NCBI RefSeq assembly: GCF_001921215.1
Contig: NZ_MSIF01000006.1
Location: forward strand, 310,001 to 374,000
Length of the DNA stretch: 64,000 nt
From: Actinophytocola xinjiangensis
Lineage (GTDB): Bacteria > Actinomycetota > Actinomycetes > Mycobacteriales > Pseudonocardiaceae
Direction of reading: 5' to 3'
Below are positions 1 through 8,942 of this stretch, piece by piece. A model generated the notes under the pieces. It was given only the letters and a program-made list of their open reading frames with translations, was not told the origin of the DNA and did no database searches. How positions within the stretch are numbered: position 1 is the first letter of the stretch; the number at the start of each line of letters is the position of its first letter. Made by a program: the position numbers and the translations under genes.

Positions 1-644
1 GCGATCTGGCGCACCACGGCGAGGTCGTGGGTGATGAACAGGACCGACAGCTCGTGCTCGCGCCGCAGGTCCACCAGCAGCCGCAGGATCTGCGACTGCA
101 CCGAGACGTCGAGCGCGGAGACCGCCTCGTCGCACACCAGCAGCCGGGGCGCCAGCGCCAGCGCCCTGGCGATGCTGACCCGCTGCTGCTGGCCGCCGGA
201 CAGTGCCGACGGCCGGCGGGTGGCGACCCCGGCGTCCAGGCCGACGTCGGCCAGCACGGCCGCCAGCGCCTCGGCGCGGTCACCCGCCGGCGCGACGGCC
301 GGGTGGGTCCGCCACGCCTCCCGGATGATCGCGCCGACGGTCATCCGCGGGTTGAGCGAGGAACCGGGGTCCTGGAACACCATCTGCAGGCCACGCTGGG
401 CCGACGCCGGACGTCGGTCGACCGGCCCGAGCGGCTGGCCCTCGAAGGTGATCGTTCCGGCCTGGGGGCGCACCAGGCCCATCACGCACCGGGCGATCGT
501 CGACTTGCCCGACCCGGACTCGCCGACCAACGCCAGTGTCTCGCCGGGCAGCACGTCCAGGCTCACGTCGTCGACCGCCCGCACCGACCGCCGGCCGCGC
601 CCGGTGTAGGTCACCCGCAGGTCACGGATCTCCAGCACGGTCAC
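1..644 (-). CDS. Oligopeptide/oligosaccharide ABC importer ATP-binding subunit (DppF/OppF type), cut by the window edge
   Basis: Cytoplasmic ATPase that would power uptake through the two permeases of this operon. The visible 214 residues start with a GTG overlapping the stop of the upstream ATPase gene (GTGA). They show a Walker A (GESGSGKS), a Q-loop (VFQDPGSSLNP), the ABC signature (LSGGQQQR) and a Walker B (LLVCDEAVSALD), then FITHDLAVV with the switch histidine. The 3' end lies outside the window, so the C-terminal oligopeptide-transporter domain is not seen. It is the last visible gene of the operon running from 5996 down to 1. The family is certain; the substrate is not. Confidence 0.93.
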   Translation of the reverse strand, partial: MTVLEIRDLRVTYTGRGRRSVRAVDDVSLDVLPGETLALVGESGSGKSTIARCVMGLVRPQAGTITFEGQPLGPVDRRPASAQRGLQMVFQDPGSSLNPRMTVGAIIREAWRTHPAVAPAGDRAEALAAVLADVGLDAGVATRRPSALSGGQQQRVSIARALALAPRLLVCDEAVSALDVSVQSQILRLLVDLRREHELSVLFITHDLAVVRQI

Positions 645-1624
645 GGCGTCACCTCCTCGGCGAGGTGGCAGGCGCTGAACCGTCCCGGCTCCAGCTCACG
701 CAGTCGCGGGGTCTCGGTCCGGCAGCGGTCGGTGACCAGCGGGCACCGGGGGTGGAAGGCGCAGCCGGCCGGCCGGTCGAACGGGTTGGCCGGCGCTCCC
801 GGCAGTGGCCGCGCGATCGCCGAGCGGGTACGTACCGAGGGCACGTTGTTGGCCAGCGCCCGGGTGTAGGGGTGGCGCGGCGAGTCGAGGACCGCGCGGG
901 CCGGTCCGCGTTCGGCGACCCGTCCCGCGTACATCACCACCAGGTCGTCCGCGACGTTCGCCATCACCCGCAGGTCATGGCTGACCAGCAGCAACGCCGT
1001 GCCCTCCCGCTCGCGCAGGCCGGCGATCAGCGCCAGCACACGGGCCTGGGTGGTGACGTCCAGCGCGGTCGTCGGCTCGTCGGCGATGATCAGCCGCGGT
1101 TCGCCGGCCAGCGCCATCGCGATCATCACCCGCTGGCGCTGGCCGCCGGACAGCTCGTGCGGGTAGGCGTCGATCCGCTGCTCCGGGTCGGGGATGCCGA
1201 CCCGGTCCAGCAGTTCGAGCACCTTCGCCCGGACCGCGTCGCGGGACAGGCCGTCGCGGCGCGGGATCTCACCGATCTGGCGGCCGACGGTCTGGGTCGG
1301 GTTCAACGCCTGGAGCGGGTCCTGGAAGATCACGGCGATCTCACGGCCGCGTACCTGGCGGACCCGGCGCGCGCGGGCACCGAGCAGGTCCTCCTCGCGC
1401 CACCAGACGTGCCCGGCGGTGCGGGCCCCCGCCGGCAGCAGCTGGACGAGGGCCATCGCGGTCATCGTCTTGCCGCTGCCGGACTCGCCGATCAGGCCGG
1501 TCGTGCGGCCGGCGTCCACGGAGAAGGAGATCCGGTCGAGCACGGTTCCCGTGGTGGCGCCGGCCGCGAGGACGACCTCCAGGTCCTCGACGTCGAGCAG
1601 CGCGGTGGGTGGACGGTCAGTCAC
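641..1624 (-). CDS. Oligopeptide/oligosaccharide ABC importer ATP-binding subunit (DppD/OppD type)
   Basis: First of the paired ATPases (about 327 residues). It has Walker A (GESGSGKT), signature (LSGGQRQR), Walker B (LIIADEPTTALD) and the C-terminal oligopeptide-transporter extension with the cysteines expected in this family (CAFHPRCP region). The GTG at 1622-1624 is chosen because it begins the conserved domain directly and overlaps the stop of the binding-protein gene by 8 bases. The longer upstream reading frame is only the shadow of that gene. It ends in a GTGA overlap with the next ATPase. ABC identity is sure; peptide versus glycan specificity cannot be read from the sequence. Confidence 0.95.
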   Translation of the reverse strand: MTDRPPTALLDVEDLEVVLAAGATTGTVLDRISFSVDAGRTTGLIGESGSGKTMTAMALVQLLPAGARTAGHVWWREEDLLGARARRVRQVRGREIAVIFQDPLQALNPTQTVGRQIGEIPRRDGLSRDAVRAKVLELLDRVGIPDPEQRIDAYPHELSGGQRQRVMIAMALAGEPRLIIADEPTTALDVTTQARVLALIAGLREREGTALLLVSHDLRVMANVADDLVVMYAGRVAERGPARAVLDSPRHPYTRALANNVPSVRTRSAIARPLPGAPANPFDRPAGCAFHPRCPLVTDRCRTETPRLRELEPGRFSACHLAEEVTP

Positions 1625-3134
1625 CGGAGACGGTGACCTTGGTGAAGTAGGGCGTCGCCTCGGCCGACGGCTCGAACCCCTGGACGGTGTCGCGCCACGC
1701 GTAGGGCTGCTCGACGAACATCGCGTACATGCCGACGGCGTCGTCCCAGATGATCTCGGTGGCCTGCGCGTAGAGGTCCTCCCGCTCGGCGGTGTCACTG
1801 GTCGCGCCGGCGGCCGCGACCAGCTCGTCGAGCTTCGGGTTGCAGTAGCCGGTGCGCTTGGCCGCACACGGGTAGAGCCGGCCGAGGTTGGTGGCCGCGT
1901 CGAAGCCCTGCGAGCCCAGCTGCTGGAAGTTCAGGTCCCACTTCAGGGCCAGCAGGTCCTCCAGGAAGACCGCCTGCTCCTTCTCCAGCGGCTCGGCCCG
2001 CACACCGATCTCGGCGAGGTCGGACACCACGGCCTGCACGAACTCGCGGAAGTTCGGCTGGGAGAACTGGAAACGCAGCACCGTGTCGTAGTCGAACCCG
2101 GCCGCGTCCAGCGCCGCCTTCGCCGCCGCCGGGTCGTGCTCGACCGGTTCCTGTGCCGCGTAGCCGAACACCGCCGGGCTGACCGGCGCGTCGGCCACGG
2201 TGCCGGTCTTGGGGTAGAGCGACTTCACGATCGCGTCGAAGTCGACCGCCTGGCGCAGCGCCCGCCGGACCTCGGGGGTCGTCAGCGAGGGCGTGGAACT
2301 GTTGAACCACATGGTGAACACGCCCGGGCCGGGCACGGTCTCGACGGTGATGGCCTCGTCGGCCTCCAGCTGGGTGATCTGGTCGTCGGGCATGGTCCAG
2401 GTGACGTCGACCTCGCCGGTGCGCAGCGCGGTCATCCTGGCCGAGACCTCCGGAATGGACCGGAACACCAGCGCGTCCAGCGTCGGCGCGCCGTCCCAGT
2501 ACTCGGGGTTGGGCACCAGCTTCAGGTCCTGTCCCGGCTCGAACGACTCGACGGTGAACGGGCCGGAGCCGACCGGCTTGTCGAAGAAGCCGTCCTCACC
2601 GGCCGTGGCCGGGGTGACGAAGAACGACGAGATCTTGCCGAGGAACGCGGCGTCCGGCGCGCCGGCGGTGAACACCACGGTGTCCTCGGCCGGTGCGGCC
2701 ACCGTGTACCCCTCGAAGTTGCCGGCCAGCGGCCCGGCCTCGGCGAGCACCCGCTCGAACGAGGCGACCACGTCCTTCGCGGTGACCGCCGAGCCGTCGG
2801 AGTACTTCACGCCCTGGCGCAACGTGATCGTCCACTCCGACGCGTCCTCGTTGGACGTCCACTTCTCCGCCAGCTCACCGGTGAACTCACCGGGCCCGGT
2901 GCTGATCACCAGCTGGCTGAAGATCGCCCGTGACGCGACCTGGGTGCCGGCGTCCATGGACGCCGCCCCGTGCGGGTCGAGGTTCTCGATGGGGATCGGG
3001 CCGGCGACGTCGAGCACGCCGCCTCCTCCCCCGTCGCCGCCACCGTCGCCCGACGGCGAGGACGAGTCGCCCAGCGAGCACGCCGAGGCGGCCATCAGCA
3101 CGGCGAGGGCCGCCGCTACCAGCCTGACTCTCAT
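1617..3134 (-). CDS. Family 5 extracellular solute-binding lipoprotein of the ABC importer
   Basis: Membrane-anchored receptor (505 residues) that captures the substrate outside the cell. The N-terminus is a lipoprotein signal with lipobox MAASAC and lipidated Cys19, then a Ser/Gly-rich linker and a family 5 (peptide/nickel/oligosaccharide) binding fold. The ATG at 3132-3134 is preceded by a strong AGGAAGG ribosome site; upstream in-frame residues are not signal-like. It lies between the permease and ATPase genes and overlaps the latter. Family 5 receptors with a LacI regulator often bind oligosaccharides, but that is inference. Confidence 0.94.
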   Translation of the reverse strand: MRVRLVAAALAVLMAASACSLGDSSSPSGDGGGDGGGGGVLDVAGPIPIENLDPHGAASMDAGTQVASRAIFSQLVISTGPGEFTGELAEKWTSNEDASEWTITLRQGVKYSDGSAVTAKDVVASFERVLAEAGPLAGNFEGYTVAAPAEDTVVFTAGAPDAAFLGKISSFFVTPATAGEDGFFDKPVGSGPFTVESFEPGQDLKLVPNPEYWDGAPTLDALVFRSIPEVSARMTALRTGEVDVTWTMPDDQITQLEADEAITVETVPGPGVFTMWFNSSTPSLTTPEVRRALRQAVDFDAIVKSLYPKTGTVADAPVSPAVFGYAAQEPVEHDPAAAKAALDAAGFDYDTVLRFQFSQPNFREFVQAVVSDLAEIGVRAEPLEKEQAVFLEDLLALKWDLNFQQLGSQGFDAATNLGRLYPCAAKRTGYCNPKLDELVAAAGATSDTAEREDLYAQATEIIWDDAVGMYAMFVEQPYAWRDTVQGFEPSAEATPYFTKVTVSGD

Positions 3135-3169
3135 GGGAATTCCTTCCTGGAGGGTGGTTTTCGGGGCGA

Positions 3170-4027
3170 CTAGTCCCGTTTGCGGGTGAACCGCCGGGTG
3201 AGCCGGTCGCCGATCAGTCCGACACAGATGACGAGGATGGTGAGGGCCGCGCCGGGGAAGACGGTGATCCACCAGGCCGTCGCGAGGTACTCGCGGCCGC
3301 CGGCGATGCTCTGGCCCCAGGACACGACGTCGGGCGGCAGCCCGAGGTTGAGGAAGCTCAGCGCCGCCTCGGCGAGCACGGCCGACGCCAGTTCGATCGT
3401 GGCGAGCGCGATCACCGACCCGGCGAGGAACGGCACGACGTGTCTGGTGAGCGTGGCCGGGGTGGACACGCCCATGGTGCGGGCGGCGTCGACCCAGTCC
3501 CGTTCGCGCACCGACATCGCGATCCCCCGCGACAGCCGGGCGAAGCCGACCCAGCCGCCGATGGACAGCGCGATGATGACCACGAGCGGGCCCCGGTCGA
3601 GCAGGCCGGCGATGATGATCGCCAGCAGGATGCCGGGGAAGGCCATCATGATGTCGATGAGCCGGGAGATGACCAGGTCGGGGAACCGTCCGAAGTAGCC
3701 GGCGACCGCCCCCAGGGCGATCCCGACCGTCGCGGTGATCAGCACGACGGCGATCCCGATGACGAACGAGGTCCGCGCGCCGTGCACGACCTGGGCCAGC
3801 ACGTCGCGGCCGACGCCGTCGGTGCCCAGCAGCGCCGTGCCGGACCCGGTCGCCGACCCCGGCGGCAGCAGCCGGTCGGTGACCGAGGTCGCCACCGGGT
3901 CGAAGTCGATGACCAGCGGGCCGAACAGCGCGGCCAGCAGGTAGATTCCGATGATCACGTAGGGCACCGCGGCCAGCGGTCGCCGGCGCGTCGCGGTTGG
4001 CGCGGTGAGAACGGCGGTCTCGCTCAT
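3170..4027 (-). CDS. ABC importer permease (DppC/OppC type)
   Basis: Inner-membrane permease of 285 residues with an N-terminal helix (VPYVIIGIYLLAALFGP) and the binding-protein-dependent transport domain. The EAA-type loop contacting the ATPases is visible around DAARTMGVSTPATLTRHVVP. The ATG at 4025-4027 overlaps the stop of the preceding permease gene (ATGA), so the two half-channels are translationally coupled. It pairs with the 4024-4953 gene product. Confidence 0.93.
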   Translation of the reverse strand: MSETAVLTAPTATRRRPLAAVPYVIIGIYLLAALFGPLVIDFDPVATSVTDRLLPPGSATGSGTALLGTDGVGRDVLAQVVHGARTSFVIGIAVVLITATVGIALGAVAGYFGRFPDLVISRLIDIMMAFPGILLAIIIAGLLDRGPLVVIIALSIGGWVGFARLSRGIAMSVRERDWVDAARTMGVSTPATLTRHVVPFLAGSVIALATIELASAVLAEAALSFLNLGLPPDVVSWGQSIAGGREYLATAWWITVFPGAALTILVICVGLIGDRLTRRFTRKRD

Positions 4028-4953
4028 CGGCGCGCCTCCAGCCGGATCCGGGGATCGAGCCGCGCGTTGACGACGTCCGCGGCGAGGTTGAGCACGATCA
4101 CGCACACCGCGATCAGCACGGTGGCCGCCTGGACGAGCGCGAAGTCGCGGTTCTCCACGGCGTTCACCAGCATCGACCCCAGCCCCGGCCAGGCGAACAC
4201 GGTCTCGATCACCACCGCGCCGCCGACCAGCGTCCCCAGTTGCAGCCCGACGACGGTGACCACGGGGATCAGCGAGTTCTTCAGCACGTGGCCGCCGAGG
4301 ACCTGGGTCTCGGTCAGCCCCTTGGACCGCGCGGTCCGCACGAACGACTCGGTCATCGTCTCGGCGACCGCGCCGCGGGTGATCCGGGCGACCAGGGCGG
4401 TGAACGGGATCGCCAGCGTGACCGCCGGCAGCACCAGGTGCCCGAGCGTGCCGCCACCCGCGCTGGGGAACAGCCGCAGTTGCAGGGCGAAGACCAGGAT
4501 GAACATGATCCCCACCCAGAACGGCGGAATGGCCTGGAGTCCCAGGGCGACGGTCGACACCGCCCGGTCGACGAGGCTGCCCGGCCGCCGGCCGGCGAGG
4601 ACACCGAGGACCAGCCCGCAGCAGATGGCGATCAGCGCGGCGGTGACCGTGAGGGTGACGGTGGCGGGGAACCGGCCGAACACCACGTCCATCGCCGGGC
4701 GCCCGTAGCGGTAGGACTCGCCGAAGTCGAGGGTGAGCACGTCGCCGAGATAGTCGAGGTACTGCACCAGAACCGGCTGGTCGAGCCCGAGGGCGTGCCG
4801 CAGGGCGGTGAGCTGCTCCTGGGTCGCGTCCGGGCCGAGCGCGACCGTCGCCTGATCGCCGGGGGCGAGCCGGATGACCACGAACACCGCGCTCACCACG
4901 CCCCAGATCGTGACCAGCCCGATCAGCAGGCGGCGGCCGACCAGGCGGGTCAC
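4024..4953 (-). CDS. ABC importer permease (DppB/OppB type)
   Basis: Inner-membrane permease of 309 residues. It has the DppB-type N-terminal helix, the periplasmic loop with the ALGLDQP segment, and an EAA loop (RTARSKGLTETQVLGGHVLKN). The start is the GTG at 4951-4953, which overlaps the stop of the LacI-type gene (GTGA) and opens directly on the conserved TRLVGRRLL sequence. It forms the heterodimeric pore with the 3170-4027 product. Confidence 0.94.
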   Translation of the reverse strand: MTRLVGRRLLIGLVTIWGVVSAVFVVIRLAPGDQATVALGPDATQEQLTALRHALGLDQPVLVQYLDYLGDVLTLDFGESYRYGRPAMDVVFGRFPATVTLTVTAALIAICCGLVLGVLAGRRPGSLVDRAVSTVALGLQAIPPFWVGIMFILVFALQLRLFPSAGGGTLGHLVLPAVTLAIPFTALVARITRGAVAETMTESFVRTARSKGLTETQVLGGHVLKNSLIPVVTVVGLQLGTLVGGAVVIETVFAWPGLGSMLVNAVENRDFALVQAATVLIAVCVIVLNLAADVVNARLDPRIRLEARR

Positions 4954-5996
4954 GGTGTCACCCTGGGGGCGACCGAGTCGCCGGTGATCTGCGTACAGGC
5001 CAGGTAGGTGCGGCGCGGCCGGCCGTCCTCGTTGTCGAGAAGTTCGAGCAGCAGGCGGACCGCTTCGCGGCCCATGTCCTCGCGGGGCACCGAGAACCGG
5101 GTCCACTCGCGGCGGGCGGGGTCGCTGAACGGCGGGTCACCGAGCAGGACGACCGAGCAGTCCCCCGGGATGTCGACCCCGGCCCCGGCGGCGGCCCGCT
5201 CGACCTCGACGATCGCCGTGTCATCCTCGGCCGGCTCGACCAGCAGGGCGCTCACCCCGGCGCGAACCCAGTCCCGCAACAGATCCGCCGTCACCGGTCC
5301 GGTGTGGACAATGACCTCGTCCTCGGCGATGCCCGCCTCCGTGAGCCCCTGCCGGAAGCCCTGCGCGCGGTCGCGGGTCGGCTCCTGGTCGTCGTCGAGC
5401 TGGAGGTAGGCCAGGCGGCGGTGACCCTGGGCGGCCAGGGTGGCGACCAGTTCACCGGTCGCGCCGACGTAGTCGGCGGCCACGTAGGACAGCTCGACGC
5501 CCGCGACCTCACGACGGCCGACGAAGACGAACGGGAAGTCCTCCTTGGCCAGTTCGGCCAGGTCGTCGCGGTGCAGGTGGCGGCCGAGCAGGACACACCC
5601 GTCGGCGACCTTCAGCCGGTTGACGCCCTTGGCGTAGATGCGGCGGTTGCCCTCGGCGGTGGCCGAGCTGAACAGGAGCAGGTCGTAGCCGTAGGCGGCG
5701 GTCGCCTCCTCGACACCGAGGAGGAAGGGGAAGTAGAAGTCCCGCTGGGCCACCGGGAAGACGGGTTCGAAGGTGTAGAGCCCGAGCATGCGGTTACGTC
5801 CACCCTTGAGACTGCGGGCGACGGCGTTGACGGTGTAGCCGAGCTGCTCGGCGGCGTCGAGGACGGCCTGCCGGGTGGCCTCGGCGACCTGGCTGCTGGC
5901 GGCACCACCGCTGATGACGAGGGACACGGTGGCTTGGGAGACGCCGGCCTGACGGGCGACGTCTACCTGGGTCGGGGACCGGCGTTGGCCTGCCAT
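4950..5996 (-). CDS. LacI-family transcriptional regulator, first gene of the ABC importer operon
   Basis: DNA-binding repressor of 348 residues. The N-terminal LacI helix-turn-helix reads TQVDVARQAGVSQATVSLVI, followed by the hinge helix (VNAVARSLKGGRN) and a periplasmic-binding-protein-like sensor domain ending in the usual VPREDMGREAVRLLLELLD dimer region. It is the first gene of the operon and its stop overlaps the first permease gene, so it probably controls its own operon. LacI regulators mostly sense sugars or nucleosides, which argues that the importer handles a glycan. A palindrome with a central CG lies just upstream of its start. Confidence 0.93.
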   Translation of the reverse strand: MAGQRRSPTQVDVARQAGVSQATVSLVISGGAASSQVAEATRQAVLDAAEQLGYTVNAVARSLKGGRNRMLGLYTFEPVFPVAQRDFYFPFLLGVEEATAAYGYDLLLFSSATAEGNRRIYAKGVNRLKVADGCVLLGRHLHRDDLAELAKEDFPFVFVGRREVAGVELSYVAADYVGATGELVATLAAQGHRRLAYLQLDDDQEPTRDRAQGFRQGLTEAGIAEDEVIVHTGPVTADLLRDWVRAGVSALLVEPAEDDTAIVEVERAAAGAGVDIPGDCSVVLLGDPPFSDPARREWTRFSVPREDMGREAVRLLLELLDNEDGRPRRTYLACTQITGDSVAPRVTP

Positions 5997-6007
5997 TGGT
6001 GTCCTTA

Positions 6008-6015
6008 ATACGTAT
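6008..6015. promoter_or_regulatory. Candidate LacI-type operator upstream of the importer operon
   Basis: Perfect 8-base palindrome ATACGTAT centred on CG, about a dozen bases before the regulator start; outer bases pair only partly. LacI operators typically have a central CG, and this is the only such site between the regulator and the next gene. Inference from position and symmetry. Confidence 0.4.
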
Positions 6016-6132
6016 CAGCGAGGTGGTGAGCGGTGACGGTACGCAGGTTCTCCGCGTGTCGTCAAGAGGGGGTTTTCGCTGGTTGCCGGTGTGCCGCGGG
6101 CCCCTTGGGTCGTCGTGGAGCGGGTCGCGCCG

Positions 6133-6858
6133 TCAGCCAAGCGCCCTGGCGAGGAGGAACTGGGCCATGGTGTTCGTGGTGACTTCGAAGTGGTGCCGCC
6201 GGGTGGGGGTGGGGTTGAAGAAGCCGTGCCGCTGATCCGGGTAGAGCACCAGTTCCACGGGGTTGGCCGTCGCACCGGCCCGGTCGGCGAACGTGACCGA
6301 GTTCTGGTGGTGCACGGCGGTGTCGGCCGTTCCGTGCATGATCAGCGTTGGGGGGAGGTGGGGTCCGAGTTGGTGCAGTGGGGAGTACCGGGCGGCCTCG
6401 TCGTCGGTGGCGAAGTGGCGGCGACCAAAGGCTTGCGGGAACTCCCCCGTCGTGTCGGTGACCGGGTTGAGCAGGATGGTGGCGGCGGGGCGATGGCGCG
6501 GGTCGGCTTCCGGAAACAGGGTTGCCATCAGGGCCAGGTGACCTCCCGCCGAGCCGCCTATGGTCACGACCTGACCCGGACCGGCGTTCAGTTCTTCGCT
6601 TCGCTCGAAGACCGTTGCCATGGCGAGCAGGGTGTCGTCCACCGCCGCGTGCGGGCCTTCGGTTCGGTACTCGACCAACACCGTTCCCACGCCCAGGTCG
6701 GCCAGGTGCGCGGCCTGGGGGCGGAACTGGGTCCAGTCACCCCGGACCCAGCCGCCGCCGTGGAAGAAGACCGCCAGTGGCGTGCCCGTTGACAGGACGT
6801 GCAAGCTCAACGTTCGACCGTGGACGGTTCGGTAGGGGATCTGGCGCACGGGCGTCAT
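6133..6858 (-). CDS. Alpha/beta-hydrolase esterase (hormone-sensitive-lipase-like)
   Basis: Predicted cytoplasmic carboxylesterase of about 241 residues. The HSL-family oxyanion motif HGGGW is present, the nucleophile elbow is GGSAGG, an acid lies in HGTADTA and the catalytic histidine in DQRHGF. No signal peptide is visible. The ATG at 6856-6858 is preferred; a GTG at 6892-6894 would add 12 residues, and neither has a good ribosome site. It stands alone, divergent from the epoxide-hydrolase-like gene at 7068. The natural substrate is unknown. Confidence 0.85.
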   Translation of the reverse strand: MTPVRQIPYRTVHGRTLSLHVLSTGTPLAVFFHGGGWVRGDWTQFRPQAAHLADLGVGTVLVEYRTEGPHAAVDDTLLAMATVFERSEELNAGPGQVVTIGGSAGGHLALMATLFPEADPRHRPAATILLNPVTDTTGEFPQAFGRRHFATDDEAARYSPLHQLGPHLPPTLIMHGTADTAVHHQNSVTFADRAGATANPVELVLYPDQRHGFFNPTPTRRHHFEVTTNTMAQFLLARALG

Positions 6859-7067
6859 TATGAGCACGGTGACGCACCGTGCATCAGCGAACACACCGCG
6901 GAGCCGCTCGCGGCTATCACGCGGGGTGGATTCCCACTTCTTTCTGGTTGCTTTGTTTGTTCCCCAGAGGCTTGTTTCTTCGGTGCCAATTGGACTACGT
7001 TTGCGTCACTTCCAGCCGATCATCCCAAACGGACAATCGTTTTGTCGTTCACGAAAGGAGAAAATGA

Positions 7068-8069
7068 GTGTCCCGACGTGACAAGCCATTCCGACGGGCC
7101 CGGCGCGGCCTCTACGCCGCCCTGACCGCCGTCGTCGTCCTGCTGGTGGGCTCGGCGGTCAGCGCGGCCTCCCCTGCCGATCGGCCGGGGACCCGGAACC
7201 TGCCAGGGTTCAGCCATGGGACCGTTGCCGTGCAGGGGTCCACGCTGCACTACGTGCGCGGCGGTTCCGGCCCGCCGCTCATCCTGCTGCACGGGTGGCC
7301 GCAGACCTGGTGGGAATGGTCGAAGGTCATGCCGGCGCTTGCCGAGAACCACACCGTGATCGCCTTCGATCTCCCAGGGCTGGGTGATTCGAGCATTCCG
7401 TCCGACGGATTCGACAAGGTCACCACGGCCAAACGAATCCGGGAAGGGGTGCAGAAGCTCGGGTTCACGCAGGTCTCCCTGCTCGCGCACGACACCGGTT
7501 CTCTCGTCGCCTACCCGTACGCCCGGGATTACCCGAACGAGGTCACTCGGATGGCTGTCCTGGAAACGCCATTGTCCGGGTTCGGACTGGAGGACTTCTA
7601 CGGGGTCAGCTTCCACCTCGGGCTGAACCAGACGGTCGCCCCGGTCCCGGAGGCGCTCATCGACAACGACGACGTCTCCACCTACCTCGGGTGGATGTTC
7701 AGCGGCGCCCGCTACCCCGACCGCATCGACCAGGCGGCCTTCTTCCAGGCCTACGCCAGCCCCGCCCGCCGCGGCGCCGGGTACGAGTACTACCGCGCCT
7801 TCGCCGCCGACGCGACCAACAACCAGGCCAACGCCACCAAGCGGTTGCCCATGCCCGTTCTCGCGATGGGAGCCGAGTTCACCTTCGGTCCGGTCGTGGC
7901 GAACTCGTTCTCCCAGGTCGGTGACGACGTCCGAGGCGTCATCGCACCGGACAGTGGGCACTGGATCGCCGAGGAGAACCCGCAGTTCCTCATCGACTGC
8001 GCGGAACTGTTCTTCGGACCCGCGGGCACCCCCGCCCCACGTCCCGAACTGGCGACCTGCGTCGCCTGA
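7068..8069 (+). CDS. Secreted epoxide-hydrolase-like alpha/beta-hydrolase
   Basis: Exported hydrolase of 333 residues. An Arg-rich N-terminus and hydrophobic helix (LYAALTAVVVLLVGSAVSAAS) form a signal peptide. The fold shows HGWPQ as oxyanion region and HDTGS at the nucleophile elbow. An aspartate in that place is typical of epoxide hydrolases and dehalogenases rather than serine esterases. The catalytic His is in SGHWIAEENP. The GTG at 7068 is chosen because the ATG four bases upstream meets a stop after five codons, and AAAGGAG at 7054-7060 is spaced correctly for the GTG. A strong terminator follows. Confidence 0.88.
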   Translation: MSRRDKPFRRARRGLYAALTAVVVLLVGSAVSAASPADRPGTRNLPGFSHGTVAVQGSTLHYVRGGSGPPLILLHGWPQTWWEWSKVMPALAENHTVIAFDLPGLGDSSIPSDGFDKVTTAKRIREGVQKLGFTQVSLLAHDTGSLVAYPYARDYPNEVTRMAVLETPLSGFGLEDFYGVSFHLGLNQTVAPVPEALIDNDDVSTYLGWMFSGARYPDRIDQAAFFQAYASPARRGAGYEYYRAFAADATNNQANATKRLPMPVLAMGAEFTFGPVVANSFSQVGDDVRGVIAPDSGHWIAEENPQFLIDCAELFFGPAGTPAPRPELATCVA

Positions 8070-8078
8070 GGTGAGAAC

Positions 8079-8113
8079 CGTCGGCCCCGCGCGAGCACCG
8101 CGCGGGGCCGACG
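8079..8113. terminator. Bidirectional hairpin terminator between convergent genes
   Basis: A perfect 15-base inverted repeat (arms 8079-8093 and 8099-8113, loop of 5) lies between the hydrolase stop and the stop of the convergent TetR gene. It has no T-run, as usual in actinomycetes. Confidence 0.85.
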
Positions 8114-8117
8114 TGTG

Positions 8118-8825
8118 TCAGGCGAAGATGTCCTCGACCGCCAGGGCCGCCAGCTTGGCCTCGATCGTCGACCGCGACCACGTCGACTCGTCGGCCGGTT
8201 CGATGTTGGCGACCAGCAGACCGGCGAAGGCGATCGCGGCGACATCCGGGCCGGCGTCGGTCGGGCGGCCAGCCAACTCGCCGACGACCAGGCCGCGCAT
8301 CAGCGCCAGGCCGATCCGGGCGAGCGTCGGATAGTCGACCACCGACCGGAAGCCGAAGAACTCGATGAGCATCCGGTAGCTCCCCGCCACCCGGTCGGTC
8401 AGCAGGTCGTCCGCCTCCGCCAGCGCGTCGGCGACCTGGTCGCGCAACGGACCCGGTGGCATCGTGCGCAACGCCAGGATCAGCGCCAGGTACGTCTGCC
8501 AGCGACGGGCCTCCACCCGGTCGAGGTCGAAGTCGTCGGCGGCGGTCACCCGCACGACCTCCTCCAGCGTCCGCGCGCGCTGGGCCCGGGTACGCAACCG
8601 GCCGGCGTGCGCGTGCACCAGGTCGCGGACCAACCTCGTACTGTGCTCGTTCCTGGTCGGGGCCACCGGGACGGCCTGCCTGGCCAGCTCCACCGACAGG
8701 TCGGCGAGGAACGCGTCCTTGTGCGGCCAGCACCGGTAGGCGGCCGTGCGCGAGACGTCCGCCTCGCGGATCGCCTCCTCGAAGCTCAGGTGGTCGAGCC
8801 CCACCGCCAGTCCCCCGCCGCGCAC
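8118..8825 (-). CDS. TetR-family regulator with an unclear N-terminus
   Basis: TetR-like repressor of about 235 residues with the recognition-helix region FEEAIREADVSRTAAYRCWPHKD and an all-helical ligand domain. The first standard start codon is the GTG at 8823-8825. Reading further upstream in frame gives a TetR-like first helix (RRRRVLDSASATV) for some 27 codons with no ATG, GTG or TTG before a stop. Either a CTG start is used, or the true start was lost and the short form is made. The upstream region also carries the terminator hairpin of the neighbouring gene. Target unknown. Confidence 0.8.
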   Translation of the reverse strand: MRGGGLAVGLDHLSFEEAIREADVSRTAAYRCWPHKDAFLADLSVELARQAVPVAPTRNEHSTRLVRDLVHAHAGRLRTRAQRARTLEEVVRVTAADDFDLDRVEARRWQTYLALILALRTMPPGPLRDQVADALAEADDLLTDRVAGSYRMLIEFFGFRSVVDYPTLARIGLALMRGLVVGELAGRPTDAGPDVAAIAFAGLLVANIEPADESTWSRSTIEAKLAALAVEDIFA

Positions 8826-8894
8826 GGTGGCCGACGCGGAGTCCAGTACCCGGCGGCGGCGCTGTGGTTGCGCCGCGCCGCCCGGTAGGGGAAC

Positions 8895-8937
8895 CGGCGG
8901 CAGCTGACCTCACCCCTCGCGAGGTCAGCTGCCGCCG
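8895..8937. terminator. Strong hairpin downstream of the small secreted-protein gene
   Basis: A 17-base perfect stem (arms 8895-8911 and 8921-8937, 9-base loop) sits 6 bases after the stop of the minus-strand gene ending at 8943. It also lies just before the TetR reading frame, so it could insulate or attenuate that gene. Confidence 0.8.
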
Positions 8938-8942
8938 TTGGC

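Noticed and set aside
7064-7081. A five-codon upstream reading frame (ATG at 7064) as a leader peptide
   Set aside because: The ribosome site is too close to that ATG and correctly spaced for the GTG at 7068; no attenuator structure follows.
8895-8937. The long inverted repeat as a mobile-element end
   Set aside because: It is a single copy directly after a stop codon with no transposase or target duplication; a terminator explains it.
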